Shown here: positions 1 through 7,899 of the stretch, in pieces | Position numbering within the stretch: the first letter of the stretch is position 1 | Layout of the letters: every line of letters begins with the position of its first letter | From: Mariprofundaceae bacterium | Lineage (GTDB): Bacteria > Pseudomonadota > Zetaproteobacteria > Mariprofundales > Mariprofundaceae | Assembly (NCBI GenBank): GCA_030950835.1 | Contig: JAUZQU010000149.1 | Location: 1-21,454 of the forward strand | Reading direction: 5' to 3' | Length of the DNA stretch: 21,454 bases | The notes under the pieces: model-generated | What the model was told of the DNA's origin: nothing | Database searches by the model: none | What the model saw: only the letters and a program-made list of their open reading frames with translations | Program-made: the position numbers and the translations under genes

Positions 1-2894
1 GCTGCCGAGGCTGTGCTACTATTACCTGCTGCATCTTGGATGAATACCGTCAACGCGGTTTGCCCATCTGCCAAGGCTGGTAATACCAATGTCCAATTCC
101 CTGCTGCATCAACGGTGGTGGTAGCCAGAGCAACACCAAAGTTTAAAATACTTACACTTGCATTGGCTTCTCCCGTACCCGTCAGAGTAGGTGTACTGGT
201 GGTCACAATCGCAGATGCAGTGGTCAGCACAGCTATATTCGGTGCAATCGTATCAATCACTACCGCATTACCCGCGACCACTGCCGAAGTATTACCCAGC
301 GTATCGACTACTGTTGCCGTTAAGTTGACCGCACCATTGGCTAAAGCCGCGCTGATAGGTGCATTAAAATTACCCAAAGCATCAGCAACCACTGTAGCCA
401 CCGTTACACCAGCATTCACAATGGTTACTGTAGCATAAGGTGAGGTTACACCTGTCACTACGGGTATAGCACTTGTAGATGTAGTTGCACCCCCAGCTAC
501 CAACAAAGTGGTGGTCGGAAGTGGCGCATTGATGGTCAAAGGAATGGCTACAGGTGTAGATACATTACCCCCAGCACTCAGCACTGCTGCTTCTAATACT
601 GCACCATTGACCACAGCTGTTGTTAACGGAGCAGTCCAAACACCAGCCGCATTGGTTTGTACGCTGGCAACGATTTGACCATTACTGATGATGTTTACCG
701 TGCTTCCCGCAGGCGCAGTACCTGCTACTGTAGGTGTAGATGTATTCACGGTTGCAGCGGCAGTAGTCACCACAGGCACCACAGGCACAGGCACACTCAC
801 GGTCACGATGATTGAACCGATAGCCGATACATTACCCGCTGCATCACTGGCAGTGACATTGATGGTCGTCGCCACATTGTTGCTTAAAGGCGAGACTGGG
901 GTAAATGTCCAGTTACCCGCTGCATCGGTATTGGTTGTCCCTAAACCCGTTAAACTAATCAGAGTATTGGCTTCTGCTGTACCTGTAATCGTCGGTACAT
1001 TGCTGGCAATCGTAGCTCCTGTAGCTGGCGAAGTAATCACGGGATTAGCAGGTACAATCGTATCCACTGCCAGCAACGCTGCTGCTGAAACAATGCTCAC
1101 ATTCGCCACGCTATCGGTCGCAGTCGCAGTGAACACATAACTACCATCTGCTAGAGCAAGCGCAGGTGTGTAGCTCCATGAACCATCTGCCAAAGCGTTC
1201 ACTGTGGCATAAGCAACACCATCTTTAAAGATAGATACCAAGCTGCCTGCTTCGGCAACACCTGCAATGATGCTGGTATTATTATTGCTGGGTGAAGTCG
1301 TAAAAACAGACATCACAGGTGCTGTGGGTGCTGTTGTATCTAAAGTCAGCGTAATTGGCGCTGAAGCCACACTTTCGTTCCCTGCAATGTCGGTAGCAGT
1401 GGCGGAAAGTTGATAAATACCATCACTCAAAGCAGCAGGATTCAATGTCCAAGTCAGCCCTGCATTGACGGTTGCTGTGCCTAACACTATGGCACCATGG
1501 CTAATCGTAATCGTACTACCTACTTCTGCTGCGCTACCCGAAATGCTTGGCAAAGCTGCCAATATACCTGCAATAGGTGTGCTCACGATGGGTGCGATGG
1601 GAGCTGTAGTATCCACTAAAAAGCTTAAAGCCGCACTTATTGGGCTCACATTACCTGCAATATCAGTGGCTACAGCAGTTAACACCACTGTTGCCGCATC
1701 GACAAATGGTATCGCGGGCACAAAGCTCCAATTACCCAAACCATTCACTGCCGCGCTACCCAACACTACACCTGCATCATAAATCGTCATGCTGGTATTG
1801 GGTTCTGCCAAACCTGAAATCACAGGTTGCACTTGTTTGTTCGGCGAAGACACAGGGTTAAATGTGGGTGTAAAAGGAGCTGTAGCATCAAAAATGGACG
1901 CTGTCAGCGTGCTGCTAGCTGTCACCCCAAAGCTATCTGTAGCGACGACTGGAATACTATAGTTGCCCACACTTAAAGTAGATGGTGGCGATAAAACTAA
2001 TGTTTGAGCAACAGGATCAAGGGTTGCCCAAGCTGGAGCAGTCGCTGCCAAAGCAATCGTCACTACATCCAAAGGGTCTGGATCGGTGGCAACCACCACA
2101 ATCGCAGGCGAAACTGCCCCTGTACCCACGGCAACACTGGCATTAGCAAAGCTCACCACGGGTGCTTGGTTTTGTACAGAAATGCTCACATTGCCGACAT
2201 ATGTAGGGTCTTGGTCGGGGTTGGCAACAGGATCAACTTGTGCGGTAAGCGTGTAATTACCCTCAATATTAGGAGGAGTCCATACAATCGTCCCACCAAA
2301 ACCAGCACTACCAGAAAAAGCACCTGCCGCCACACCATTACTATCGGTTGCTCGCCAGATTAGTGGTGAGTTTGCCCCAGGCGCTTGCCCTGCTTCTTGC
2401 CCTGTTAACGTTACTGACTGACCTGGAGAAATAACATTAGCTGCCGCAGATGCTGTCACTTTCATGTTCATTTTCAGCGTCATCAACATAGGCTGACCAC
2501 TTAAGGTCACGTTCTGCGCCCCATCATACCAACGGATACCTGTCCCATTCACACCACTAAAAGCATACACACGCACATCATAACTACCGTTAGGAGCCAC
2601 AAAGGTAGCGTTTAAAATCGGCACATTGGCATAAAAAGGCCCTTGCAAATGTGTACCATCCAATTTATATACATCCACCACCATCGATTGCACACCAGGT
2701 GGCACATAACCTTGCGCCCCTATCGCCCCTGTTGCCACCTTGGGTTTACTCAACAATACGGTTACTTCAGTGCTATTGTCCGCAGCAGATCTCCCCCCTG
2801 AACCAGCACCACCAGCACCACCACCTTCATCGCCGCCACCACAAGAGGTTAGCAAGCTGATAAGTAACATCATCAACACATATTTTATACGCAT
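1..2894 (-). CDS. Large Ig-like-repeat surface lipoprotein (3' part outside window)
   Basis: Open for 964 codons from an ATG preceded by AAGGAG (about 8 nt spacing) and still open at the window edge, so the C-terminus is missing. The N-terminus is a lipoprotein signal: basic start MRIKY, hydrophobic core, lipobox L15-T16-S17-C18. A Gly/Ser-rich flexible linker with a few acidic residues follows (about 19-43). No Asp sits at +2, so outer-membrane sorting is likely by the E. coli rule. Residues about 44-235 hold two beta-rich segments, and about 240-330 a cadherin/He-PIG-like segment (starting NQAPVVSF). From about 330 onward come roughly seven tandem Ig-like repeats of about 90 residues, each with a GxAxxGSxVxI-type strand, a GxWxxxP turn and an end resembling ATDxAGNxS then DTTAP. 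This architecture is typical of bacterial adhesins and long surface stalks. It is third in a leftward operon, 23 nt after the FecR gene. Repeats and lipobox are seen; surface location and adhesion are inferred. Confidence 0.9.
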   Translation of the reverse strand, partial: MRIKYVLMMLLISLLTSCGGGDEGGGAGGAGSGGRSAADNSTEVTVLLSKPKVATGAIGAQGYVPPGVQSMVVDVYKLDGTHLQGPFYANVPILNATFVAPNGSYDVRVYAFSGVNGTGIRWYDGAQNVTLSGQPMLMTLKMNMKVTASAAANVISPGQSVTLTGQEAGQAPGANSPLIWRATDSNGVAAGAFSGSAGFGGTIVWTPPNIEGNYTLTAQVDPVANPDQDPTYVGNVSISVQNQAPVVSFANASVAVGTGAVSPAIVVVATDPDPLDVVTIALAATAPAWATLDPVAQTLVLSPPSTLSVGNYSIPVVATDSFGVTASSTLTASIFDATAPFTPTFNPVSSPNKQVQPVISGLAEPNTSMTIYDAGVVLGSAAVNGLGNWSFVPAIPFVDAATVVLTAVATDIAGNVSPISAALSFLVDTTAPIAPIVSTPIAGILAALPSISGSAAEVGSTITISHGAIVLGTATVNAGLTWTLNPAALSDGIYQLSATATDIAGNESVASAPITLTLDTTAPTAPVMSVFTTSPSNNNTSIIAGVAEAGSLVSIFKDGVAYATVNALADGSWSYTPALALADGSYVFTATATDSVANVSIVSAAALLAVDTIVPANPVITSPATGATIASNVPTITGTAEANTLISLTGLGTTNTDAAGNWTFTPVSPLSNNVATTINVTASDAAGNVSAIGSIIVTVSVPVPVVPVVTTAAATVNTSTPTVAGTAPAGSTVNIISNGQIVASVQTNAAGVWTAPLTTAVVNGAVLEAAVLSAGGNVSTPVAIPLTINAPLPTTTLLVAGGATTSTSAIPVVTGVTSPYATVTIVNAGVTVATVVADALGNFNAPISAALANGAVNLTATVVDTLGNTSAVVAGNAVVIDTIAPNIAVLTTASAIVTTSTPTLTGTGEANASVSILNFGVALATTTVDAAGNWTLVLPALADGQTALTVFIQDAAGNSSTASA
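768..791. repeat. Short in-frame 9-bp tandem repeat in the Ig-lipoprotein gene
   Basis: On the plus strand CACCACAGG occurs twice head to tail (768-776 and 777-785), followed by a partial copy CACAGG (786-791). On the coding (minus) strand it encodes a Val/Pro-rich linker between the fourth and fifth Ig-like repeats. The unit is a multiple of three, so a change in copy number would lengthen or shorten the linker without a frameshift. Confidence 0.7.
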
Positions 2895-2917
2895 CTTAAA
2901 ACTCCTTAATACACTGT

Positions 2918-3901
2918 TCATGGTAAAACAAAGGTCGACTGAGGACCTGCCTGAATAGGGGCATTTAAGTTCTGCATGGCATTGGTTGCCCCTGCATTAC
3001 TTCCAGGTACTGCCTGCATGGTGCCATCGGCTTGGCTAGTTCCCGTCACATTACTGCCCATGCCTTGTTGCGGCAGCGCACCCGGCACCACTGTTTGCGG
3101 ACTAGGCGTTATACCCGCAGCCACTGATGCAGCCACTGTTCCCAGTTCCGCCTGCTCTGCTTGCCCTATGTTTGCAGGGTTTTTCAGCTGTTCCATTTCA
3201 ATCACCGTATCTACCACATCCGGCCCCACACCCAATGCTTCCATCACCAAGTCATCTGTGCGGCTAGGGCGCACATGCACCTTGCCATCCGCATCCATTT
3301 CCGCCGTATTACCCGGTGTCAACTGATGTACCAATCCTGAAGGCGCCGTAATTTCAACCTTGCCCTCCATCAATACCGTCGTCACCGCTTGTGCTGGCAA
3401 GTCTTCAAAGACCACGTTTTCATCCACACCTTGCGGTTTGGCAACCAATACCGAAAACTCAGTTCCACGCACCCCAATCACCGCTGTAGATGTTTTCACC
3501 CTGAAACTCGATTTTCTATCCAACAATTTGCTGACAAAGAAACGTGCTTTACCCCAGTAGAATTTAAATGAACCTTTGGTCAAACGTTTGCCCCATGTCG
3601 CATAACGCTGCAAACCAATACGACTGCCAGGCCCTACATATACCTTACTACCATCCGCCATCATCAGTTTAATCCGACCACGACGACCTGTACTCAACAC
3701 ATCATCACGCTGCACACTTTGTCCACCACGCACCCGTGTTTTTTTACCATACCTCTCCACAAATGTATCCCCATAAGCATAAGAAACCTTACCCACAGAT
3801 GCCTTAGCATCAGCACTCTGCCCAGCCAGCAATAACATCGGTAACATCAGCACCAACATCAAAGTCATGCGCACACATATTTGTATCATTGTCATCATCA
3901 T
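2918..3901 (-). CDS. Exported FecR-domain protein
   Basis: 327 aa. A Met-rich basic start and a hydrophobic core (about 10-26) end in a likely signal peptidase I site around AGQSADA-KA. Three consecutive ATGs open the gene behind GAGGG; the first is only 2-3 nt from it, so the second or third ATG may be used. Residues about 35-185 form a FecR domain: GxSVQRDDVLSTG near the start and TAVIGVRGTEFSV as the best-conserved segment. The tail (about 240-327) is Gln/Gly/Ala/Pro-rich and low-complexity. There is no lipobox, no transmembrane anti-sigma N-terminus and no neighbouring sigma factor, so this is not a classical FecR signal transducer. It lies 31 nt after the TPR-barrel gene and 23 nt before the Ig lipoprotein gene. 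A periplasmic or surface role in handling that lipoprotein is inferred. Confidence 0.88.
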   Translation of the reverse strand: MMMTMIQICVRMTLMLVLMLPMLLLAGQSADAKASVGKVSYAYGDTFVERYGKKTRVRGGQSVQRDDVLSTGRRGRIKLMMADGSKVYVGPGSRIGLQRYATWGKRLTKGSFKFYWGKARFFVSKLLDRKSSFRVKTSTAVIGVRGTEFSVLVAKPQGVDENVVFEDLPAQAVTTVLMEGKVEITAPSGLVHQLTPGNTAEMDADGKVHVRPSRTDDLVMEALGVGPDVVDTVIEMEQLKNPANIGQAEQAELGTVAASVAAGITPSPQTVVPGALPQQGMGSNVTGTSQADGTMQAVPGSNAGATNAMQNLNAPIQAGPQSTFVLP

Positions 3902-3932
3902 TGCCCTCTATATCTCATCCAATATGCACGCA

Positions 3933-6029
3933 TCACCACACATATTGCCAAGCCAAACCTGTTTCCCATTCTGTAAAATCTTTATCTTGCGATGTCGCAA
4001 AAACAGTCGGGAACACATAATTTGAATCATTTCTCTGCCACAACACATGCCCAATCAACGCATGTTTGCTTTTATCACTCATTTTCCAAGCCACATCCGC
4101 TGCATAACGTTGATAGATATCCTCGCGGGTCACTGTCGCTAGAACACTGCTATCTACCTCTTGATATTGACGTTGATACATCGAAGCTGCCAAAGTCACA
4201 CCAAGCGCATCATGGTTATACGACCACACAGCCCCAGCTCCAAACTGCTGATAACTCGCCGCATCCACACCATTGGCATAACCTGCTGCTTGTTCCGTTT
4301 CAGCAGTAAGCGACAGACTCAACATACCAAAATCTTTCATGCGTAAACGTTTACTCAGTTGCACACCATGGTTCACACTGTCCAAATAACTATAATCAAT
4401 GCCCTTAAAACCATAACTGGTATTGTATTGTTTCAACAACACCCCATACGCCGCAATCCAACCTTTACTACCCCAAGAGAAATCAAGCCCTCCACCAGCA
4501 TACAGCATCACATCACCCAGCAACACATAATCAAGGTGTAATTCGCTGGAAAATTGTCCGCTGGAGTAGTTCACAAAACCACTTTGCGACATCGCATTGT
4601 AGTCATCCCTCTCCACATACCATTTGCTATTTAAAGTATAACCCAGCATCACTTGCGACAAACGCCAAGCTAAAGTCATGTCCACTTTGCTAAATACATC
4701 CGAAGTATCCGCTTGTTGCGATTGTAAGGTATCGGGCAACATCTCTACATTGCTGGTGTAATACACCCCAGCAGCAGCCGAACCACCAAAACCTTCTGGG
4801 TAAAAAACGAGGTTCATTTCGCGCAAATCCCGCGCCATCTGTGCATACATACCTTCAGGATCCACCGTTAAACACTGATCCACAAAACGACGTACTTGCG
4901 AAGCATTACCTTCTGTAAATGCCAAGGTTGCCAAGTGGTAATATGCTTCAGCTTGCATGAGAGGTGTTACCCCCACAGCATTAAGCAACGTCCACCAAGC
5001 TTTCTCCGCTTCGCTATCTCGGTTCAGTTTCATCAATAATTTAGCATGGCTACGCATAGACTCTAAATCTTCAGGATGCGCTTTCACCCATGTCCCCAAC
5101 ACATCTGCGGCTGCTTGTATCTGCTGCATTTTGACCAATACACGCGCCGATCCCAACCACGCCAAACGCTCTTCTTCTTCAACACGTCGCCATAAGGCAT
5201 AAGCCGAAGCAGCATCTTCAATCAAACCAAGCTCCTCATTTGCCAAGGATAAATGGCGCAACAAACGTGGCTCTTGCGGATAATCTTCAAACAGTTCTTT
5301 CAACAAACCATGCGCCTGCCGAACATCACCCATCTGAATGTCTTCAATGGCTTGCAACAACACAATTCTATCATTGGTTTTCATTCTTTTTTTATCTTCA
5401 CTAAGAAATAAAGCAAAAATACGCGCAGCCTCAGTCATACGCCCCTGCCGCTCATAGGATAATGCCAAAAAGCGCAATACCCGTGGGTGACGTGGGAAGT
5501 CAGGCAACAGTGCCTCTAAACGCACAATCGCTGCGCCAGCTTCTTTTTGGCGATAATGTGTGATTGCTTTCGCCAAAGAAATGACGCTTGTCCTATCCAT
5601 CTGGAGGCTGGAATTTTGTTGTCTTTGTTCAACAGCAGAAAACGCATCTTCATCCATCAAAAGTAAATTTCGACTTATTTTTTTACCCCGTGAAGATGTT
5701 GCTTTTAGAAAAGCGGCATGCATCTTCGAAGCCAAGTCTGCCTCACCAGCCGCAGCATAAGAAAGTGCCAGATAACGCAAAATGCGTGCGTGTTGAGGAA
5801 ACTGTTTTTGTAAGATGCGCAGTTGCGTAATAGCTTCTGTAAAATGACTGTTGCGATATAGTTCAATCGATACTTCCAAAGCCTCATCATCTTCAGCACT
5901 CATCACAATACCTGCATAAACACTAGAAGAGAAAGTAAAAATAAGCACGGAAAGACATATCAAAGCAAAACCTTTGATATAGTCAGCGAAAGAAAAGTGA
6001 CGCAGTGTTATGGGGCCTGAGGACAACAT
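3933..6029 (-). CDS. TPR-repeat protein with C-terminal outer-membrane beta-barrel
   Basis: 698 aa from the ATG at 6029; an in-frame TTG at 6050 would add seven residues but has no ribosome site. The signal peptide runs to about residue 40 (hydrophobic GFALICLSVLIFTF, then SSSVYA-G). Residues about 45-400 are helical TPR-like repeats. At least three repeats of a longer unit are visible, with phrases such as FPxHxRxLRxLALSYxxxG. Residues about 405-698 switch to alternating aromatic/hydrophobic beta strands with Tyr/Trp girdles and end in the aromatic terminus WQYVW, the usual signal for outer-membrane barrel insertion. An N-terminal periplasmic TPR domain with a barrel of about 290 residues matches the layout of Slam (DUF560, type XI secretion) proteins. 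Without a profile search I cannot claim membership; a generic TPR-OMP is the alternative. First gene of the leftward surface operon. Confidence 0.85.
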   Translation of the reverse strand: MLSSGPITLRHFSFADYIKGFALICLSVLIFTFSSSVYAGIVMSAEDDEALEVSIELYRNSHFTEAITQLRILQKQFPQHARILRYLALSYAAAGEADLASKMHAAFLKATSSRGKKISRNLLLMDEDAFSAVEQRQQNSSLQMDRTSVISLAKAITHYRQKEAGAAIVRLEALLPDFPRHPRVLRFLALSYERQGRMTEAARIFALFLSEDKKRMKTNDRIVLLQAIEDIQMGDVRQAHGLLKELFEDYPQEPRLLRHLSLANEELGLIEDAASAYALWRRVEEEERLAWLGSARVLVKMQQIQAAADVLGTWVKAHPEDLESMRSHAKLLMKLNRDSEAEKAWWTLLNAVGVTPLMQAEAYYHLATLAFTEGNASQVRRFVDQCLTVDPEGMYAQMARDLREMNLVFYPEGFGGSAAAGVYYTSNVEMLPDTLQSQQADTSDVFSKVDMTLAWRLSQVMLGYTLNSKWYVERDDYNAMSQSGFVNYSSGQFSSELHLDYVLLGDVMLYAGGGLDFSWGSKGWIAAYGVLLKQYNTSYGFKGIDYSYLDSVNHGVQLSKRLRMKDFGMLSLSLTAETEQAAGYANGVDAASYQQFGAGAVWSYNHDALGVTLAASMYQRQYQEVDSSVLATVTREDIYQRYAADVAWKMSDKSKHALIGHVLWQRNDSNYVFPTVFATSQDKDFTEWETGLAWQYVW

Positions 6030-6458
6030 AGGTCGCTTACTTTGCCACAATACAAGTCAAATAACAAGCCATGCGAGTTGATAAAATGACATCGCATAAA
6101 CATGCTAGCTTAAGCAAGGGAATTTCAGCCTACAATGAAAGATTAAATATGTTAAATCATCATTGTTTATAGCTGCTTAAAGCGTTATTTTCACTTTGTG
6201 ATATGGGTCACACTTTTCAAGCAGGCACAACCAAAAGCAAACTCATATCATCATAAAAACAACAGCACATTGCCAATATTAGCCGATTTAGCAAAATCCA
6301 TGCCGTTACCACATAAAGGCATCTACCATGACAAACACTTCTCCTGCAATTACACCCTGCCGCTATCAAGCAAGGTATTCACCATCAGTATTTGCCCAAA
6401 GCATCACTACACACTATCATGCGGCATTTCATCCTATTACATAAAGAAGGGGGCAGCA
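6030..6458. other. Divergent intergenic regulatory region between surface operon and pycAB
   Basis: About 430 bp with no convincing gene. An open frame continues upstream of pycA to 6198, but it has no Shine-Dalgarno sequence and its translation has no biotin-carboxylase features before the TTG at 6459. The region holds a perfect CRP-type palindrome (6197-6212) and an AT-rich imperfect palindrome at 6141-6158 (GATT...AATC ends). Possible -10 elements are TATAAA read leftward (6171-6166) and TATCAT read rightward (6246-6251); neither has a good -35. No terminator-like hairpin is seen. Confidence 0.6.
6197..6212. promoter_or_regulatory. CRP/Vfr-type binding site
   Basis: TGTGATATGGGTCACA is a perfect match to the CRP core TGTGA-N6-TCACA, with T-rich flanks like the extended consensus. 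It sits between divergent transcription units, 168 nt from the TPR-barrel start and 247 nt from the pycA start. A candidate leftward -10 (TATAAA, 6171-6166) would put the site near -44, close to but not exactly the class II position. Occupancy and the direction of control are inferred; no cAMP receptor gene is in the window. Confidence 0.65.
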
Positions 6459-7877
6459 TTGTTTAAACGCATCTTAATTGCCAATCGTGGCGAGTGTGCC
6501 ATTCGTGTTATCCGCGCTTGCAACGAGCTGGGCATTGAATCTGTAGCTGTCTACTCTGAGCCTGATAGCCATGCTTTGCATGTTAAAAAAGCCGACAAAG
6601 CTATTTTGATTGGCCCTGACCCTGTTAAAAGTTATTTAAATATTCATCGTATTGTTGATATTGCACTTAAAGCCAAGTGTGACGCTATTCATCCAGGTTA
6701 TGGCTTTTTATCGGAAAACGCTGAATTTGCCCAAGCCGTGTTGGATGCTGGCATCACTTATATTGGTCCCTCCCCTTATGCCATTGAAAACATGGGCAGC
6801 AAAACCAACGCCCGCACCGCTATGTTGGCTGCTGGTGTACCCTGTATTCCTGGTACGGAAGCATCATTGACTGGCGTTGAAGAAGCTGTAGCAACCGCGC
6901 AAAACATGGGTTATCCTGTGATGCTTAAAGCTTCTGCTGGCGGTGGTGGGCGTGGTATTCGCCGTTGTGATTCCGATGCGGAAGTGGTTGAAAACTACAC
7001 ACTCACCACCAACGAAGCTTTGACGGCATTTGGCAATGGTGATCTCTTTATGGAGAAGTGTATCGTTGAACCTCGCCATATTGAGTTTCAAATCTTGGCC
7101 GATTCCCATGGTAACTGCGTTCACTTGTTCGAGCGTGATTGCTCCATCCAACGTCGCAACCAAAAATTAATAGAAATCGCACCATCTAACTACATTTCAG
7201 ACGAATTACGCAGCAAAATGGGTGATGTTGCGGTCAAAGCAGCCCAAGCTGTGGGTTATGTCAATGCTGGCACGGTTGAATTCTTAGTCGATAAAAACCA
7301 TGACTTCTTCTTTATGGAAATGAACACCAGATTGCAAGTGGAACACACCATCACCGAAGCCATTACAGGTGTGGATATTGTTGCCCAACAAATCTCCATT
7401 GCCGCAGGTGAGAAGCTTCCCTTCAAACAAGAAGATTTAAGTTTCAAAGGTCATGCCATTGAGTTCCGCATCAATGCCGAAGACCCACAAAACAATTTTT
7501 ACCCCACACCTGGGCGTATCACACGCTATTTCTCACCCGGTGGCCCTGGTATACGTGTGGATGGTTGCGTATCAGCTGGTTACTCCATCCCACCGCATTA
7601 CGATTCCATGTGTGCCAAGCTGACCATCTGGGCACCCGATTGGGAACATGCAGTCATGCGTTCACAACGTGCTTTAAAAGAATATGATATTCGTGGCGTG
7701 AAAACCACGTTACCTTTTTACCGTCATATTGCCGCTTCCGAAGTCTTTATGGGCGGTCAATTTGATACTGGATTCCTAGAAAACTACCCCGAATTACTTG
7801 ATTATAAACCTTACGATGCACGTGAAAACATCGCCGCAGCTGTTGCTGTTGCCATTGCTGCACACGCTGGTCTGTAA
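6459..7877 (+). CDS. pycA: Pyruvate carboxylase subunit A (biotin carboxylase)
   Basis: 472 aa from a TTG start behind AAGGGGG (about 7 nt spacing), giving the family's usual N-terminus MFKRILIANRGECAIR. It uses ATP and bicarbonate to carboxylate the biotin carried by PycB. Order: pre-ATP-grasp domain (about 1-115), ATP-grasp with glycine-rich loop at K157-G166 (ASAGGGGRG), catalytic segment with E287, N289 and R291 (EMNTRLQVEH), and the C-terminal biotin-carboxylase domain to about 450. These match E. coli AccC E288/N290/R292. On its own it could be an acetyl-CoA carboxylase AccC. The next gene, 22 nt downstream, encodes a pyruvate-type carboxyltransferase with its own biotin domain, so pyruvate carboxylase is the better call. 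The frame open upstream of the TTG is not considered coding. Confidence 0.92.
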   Translation: MFKRILIANRGECAIRVIRACNELGIESVAVYSEPDSHALHVKKADKAILIGPDPVKSYLNIHRIVDIALKAKCDAIHPGYGFLSENAEFAQAVLDAGITYIGPSPYAIENMGSKTNARTAMLAAGVPCIPGTEASLTGVEEAVATAQNMGYPVMLKASAGGGGRGIRRCDSDAEVVENYTLTTNEALTAFGNGDLFMEKCIVEPRHIEFQILADSHGNCVHLFERDCSIQRRNQKLIEIAPSNYISDELRSKMGDVAVKAAQAVGYVNAGTVEFLVDKNHDFFFMEMNTRLQVEHTITEAITGVDIVAQQISIAAGEKLPFKQEDLSFKGHAIEFRINAEDPQNNFYPTPGRITRYFSPGGPGIRVDGCVSAGYSIPPHYDSMCAKLTIWAPDWEHAVMRSQRALKEYDIRGVKTTLPFYRHIAASEVFMGGQFDTGFLENYPELLDYKPYDARENIAAAVAVAIAAHAGL

Positions 7878-7899
7878 GACACACGCCAAGGATAATACT

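Noticed and set aside
13..1782. Several long plus-strand open frames rich in Ala, Val and Thr across the first 1.8 kb
   Set aside because: They are antisense to the Ig-repeat lipoprotein, have no ribosome sites, and arise from reverse complements of its Ala/Thr/Val/Gly codons.
6030..6050. TTG start at 6050 for the TPR-barrel protein
   Set aside because: No ribosome site; the ATG at 6029 already leaves a complete signal peptide.
6198..6458. In-frame N-terminal extension of pycA starting inside the CRP-type site
   Set aside because: No Shine-Dalgarno, composition unlike a protein, and the family's N-terminus begins at the TTG at 6459 with a good ribosome site.
7798..7899. Upstream extension of pycB overlapping pycA
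   Set aside because: The ATG at 7900 has AAGGA at good spacing and starts the conserved carboxyltransferase sequence; the extension is pycA in another frame.
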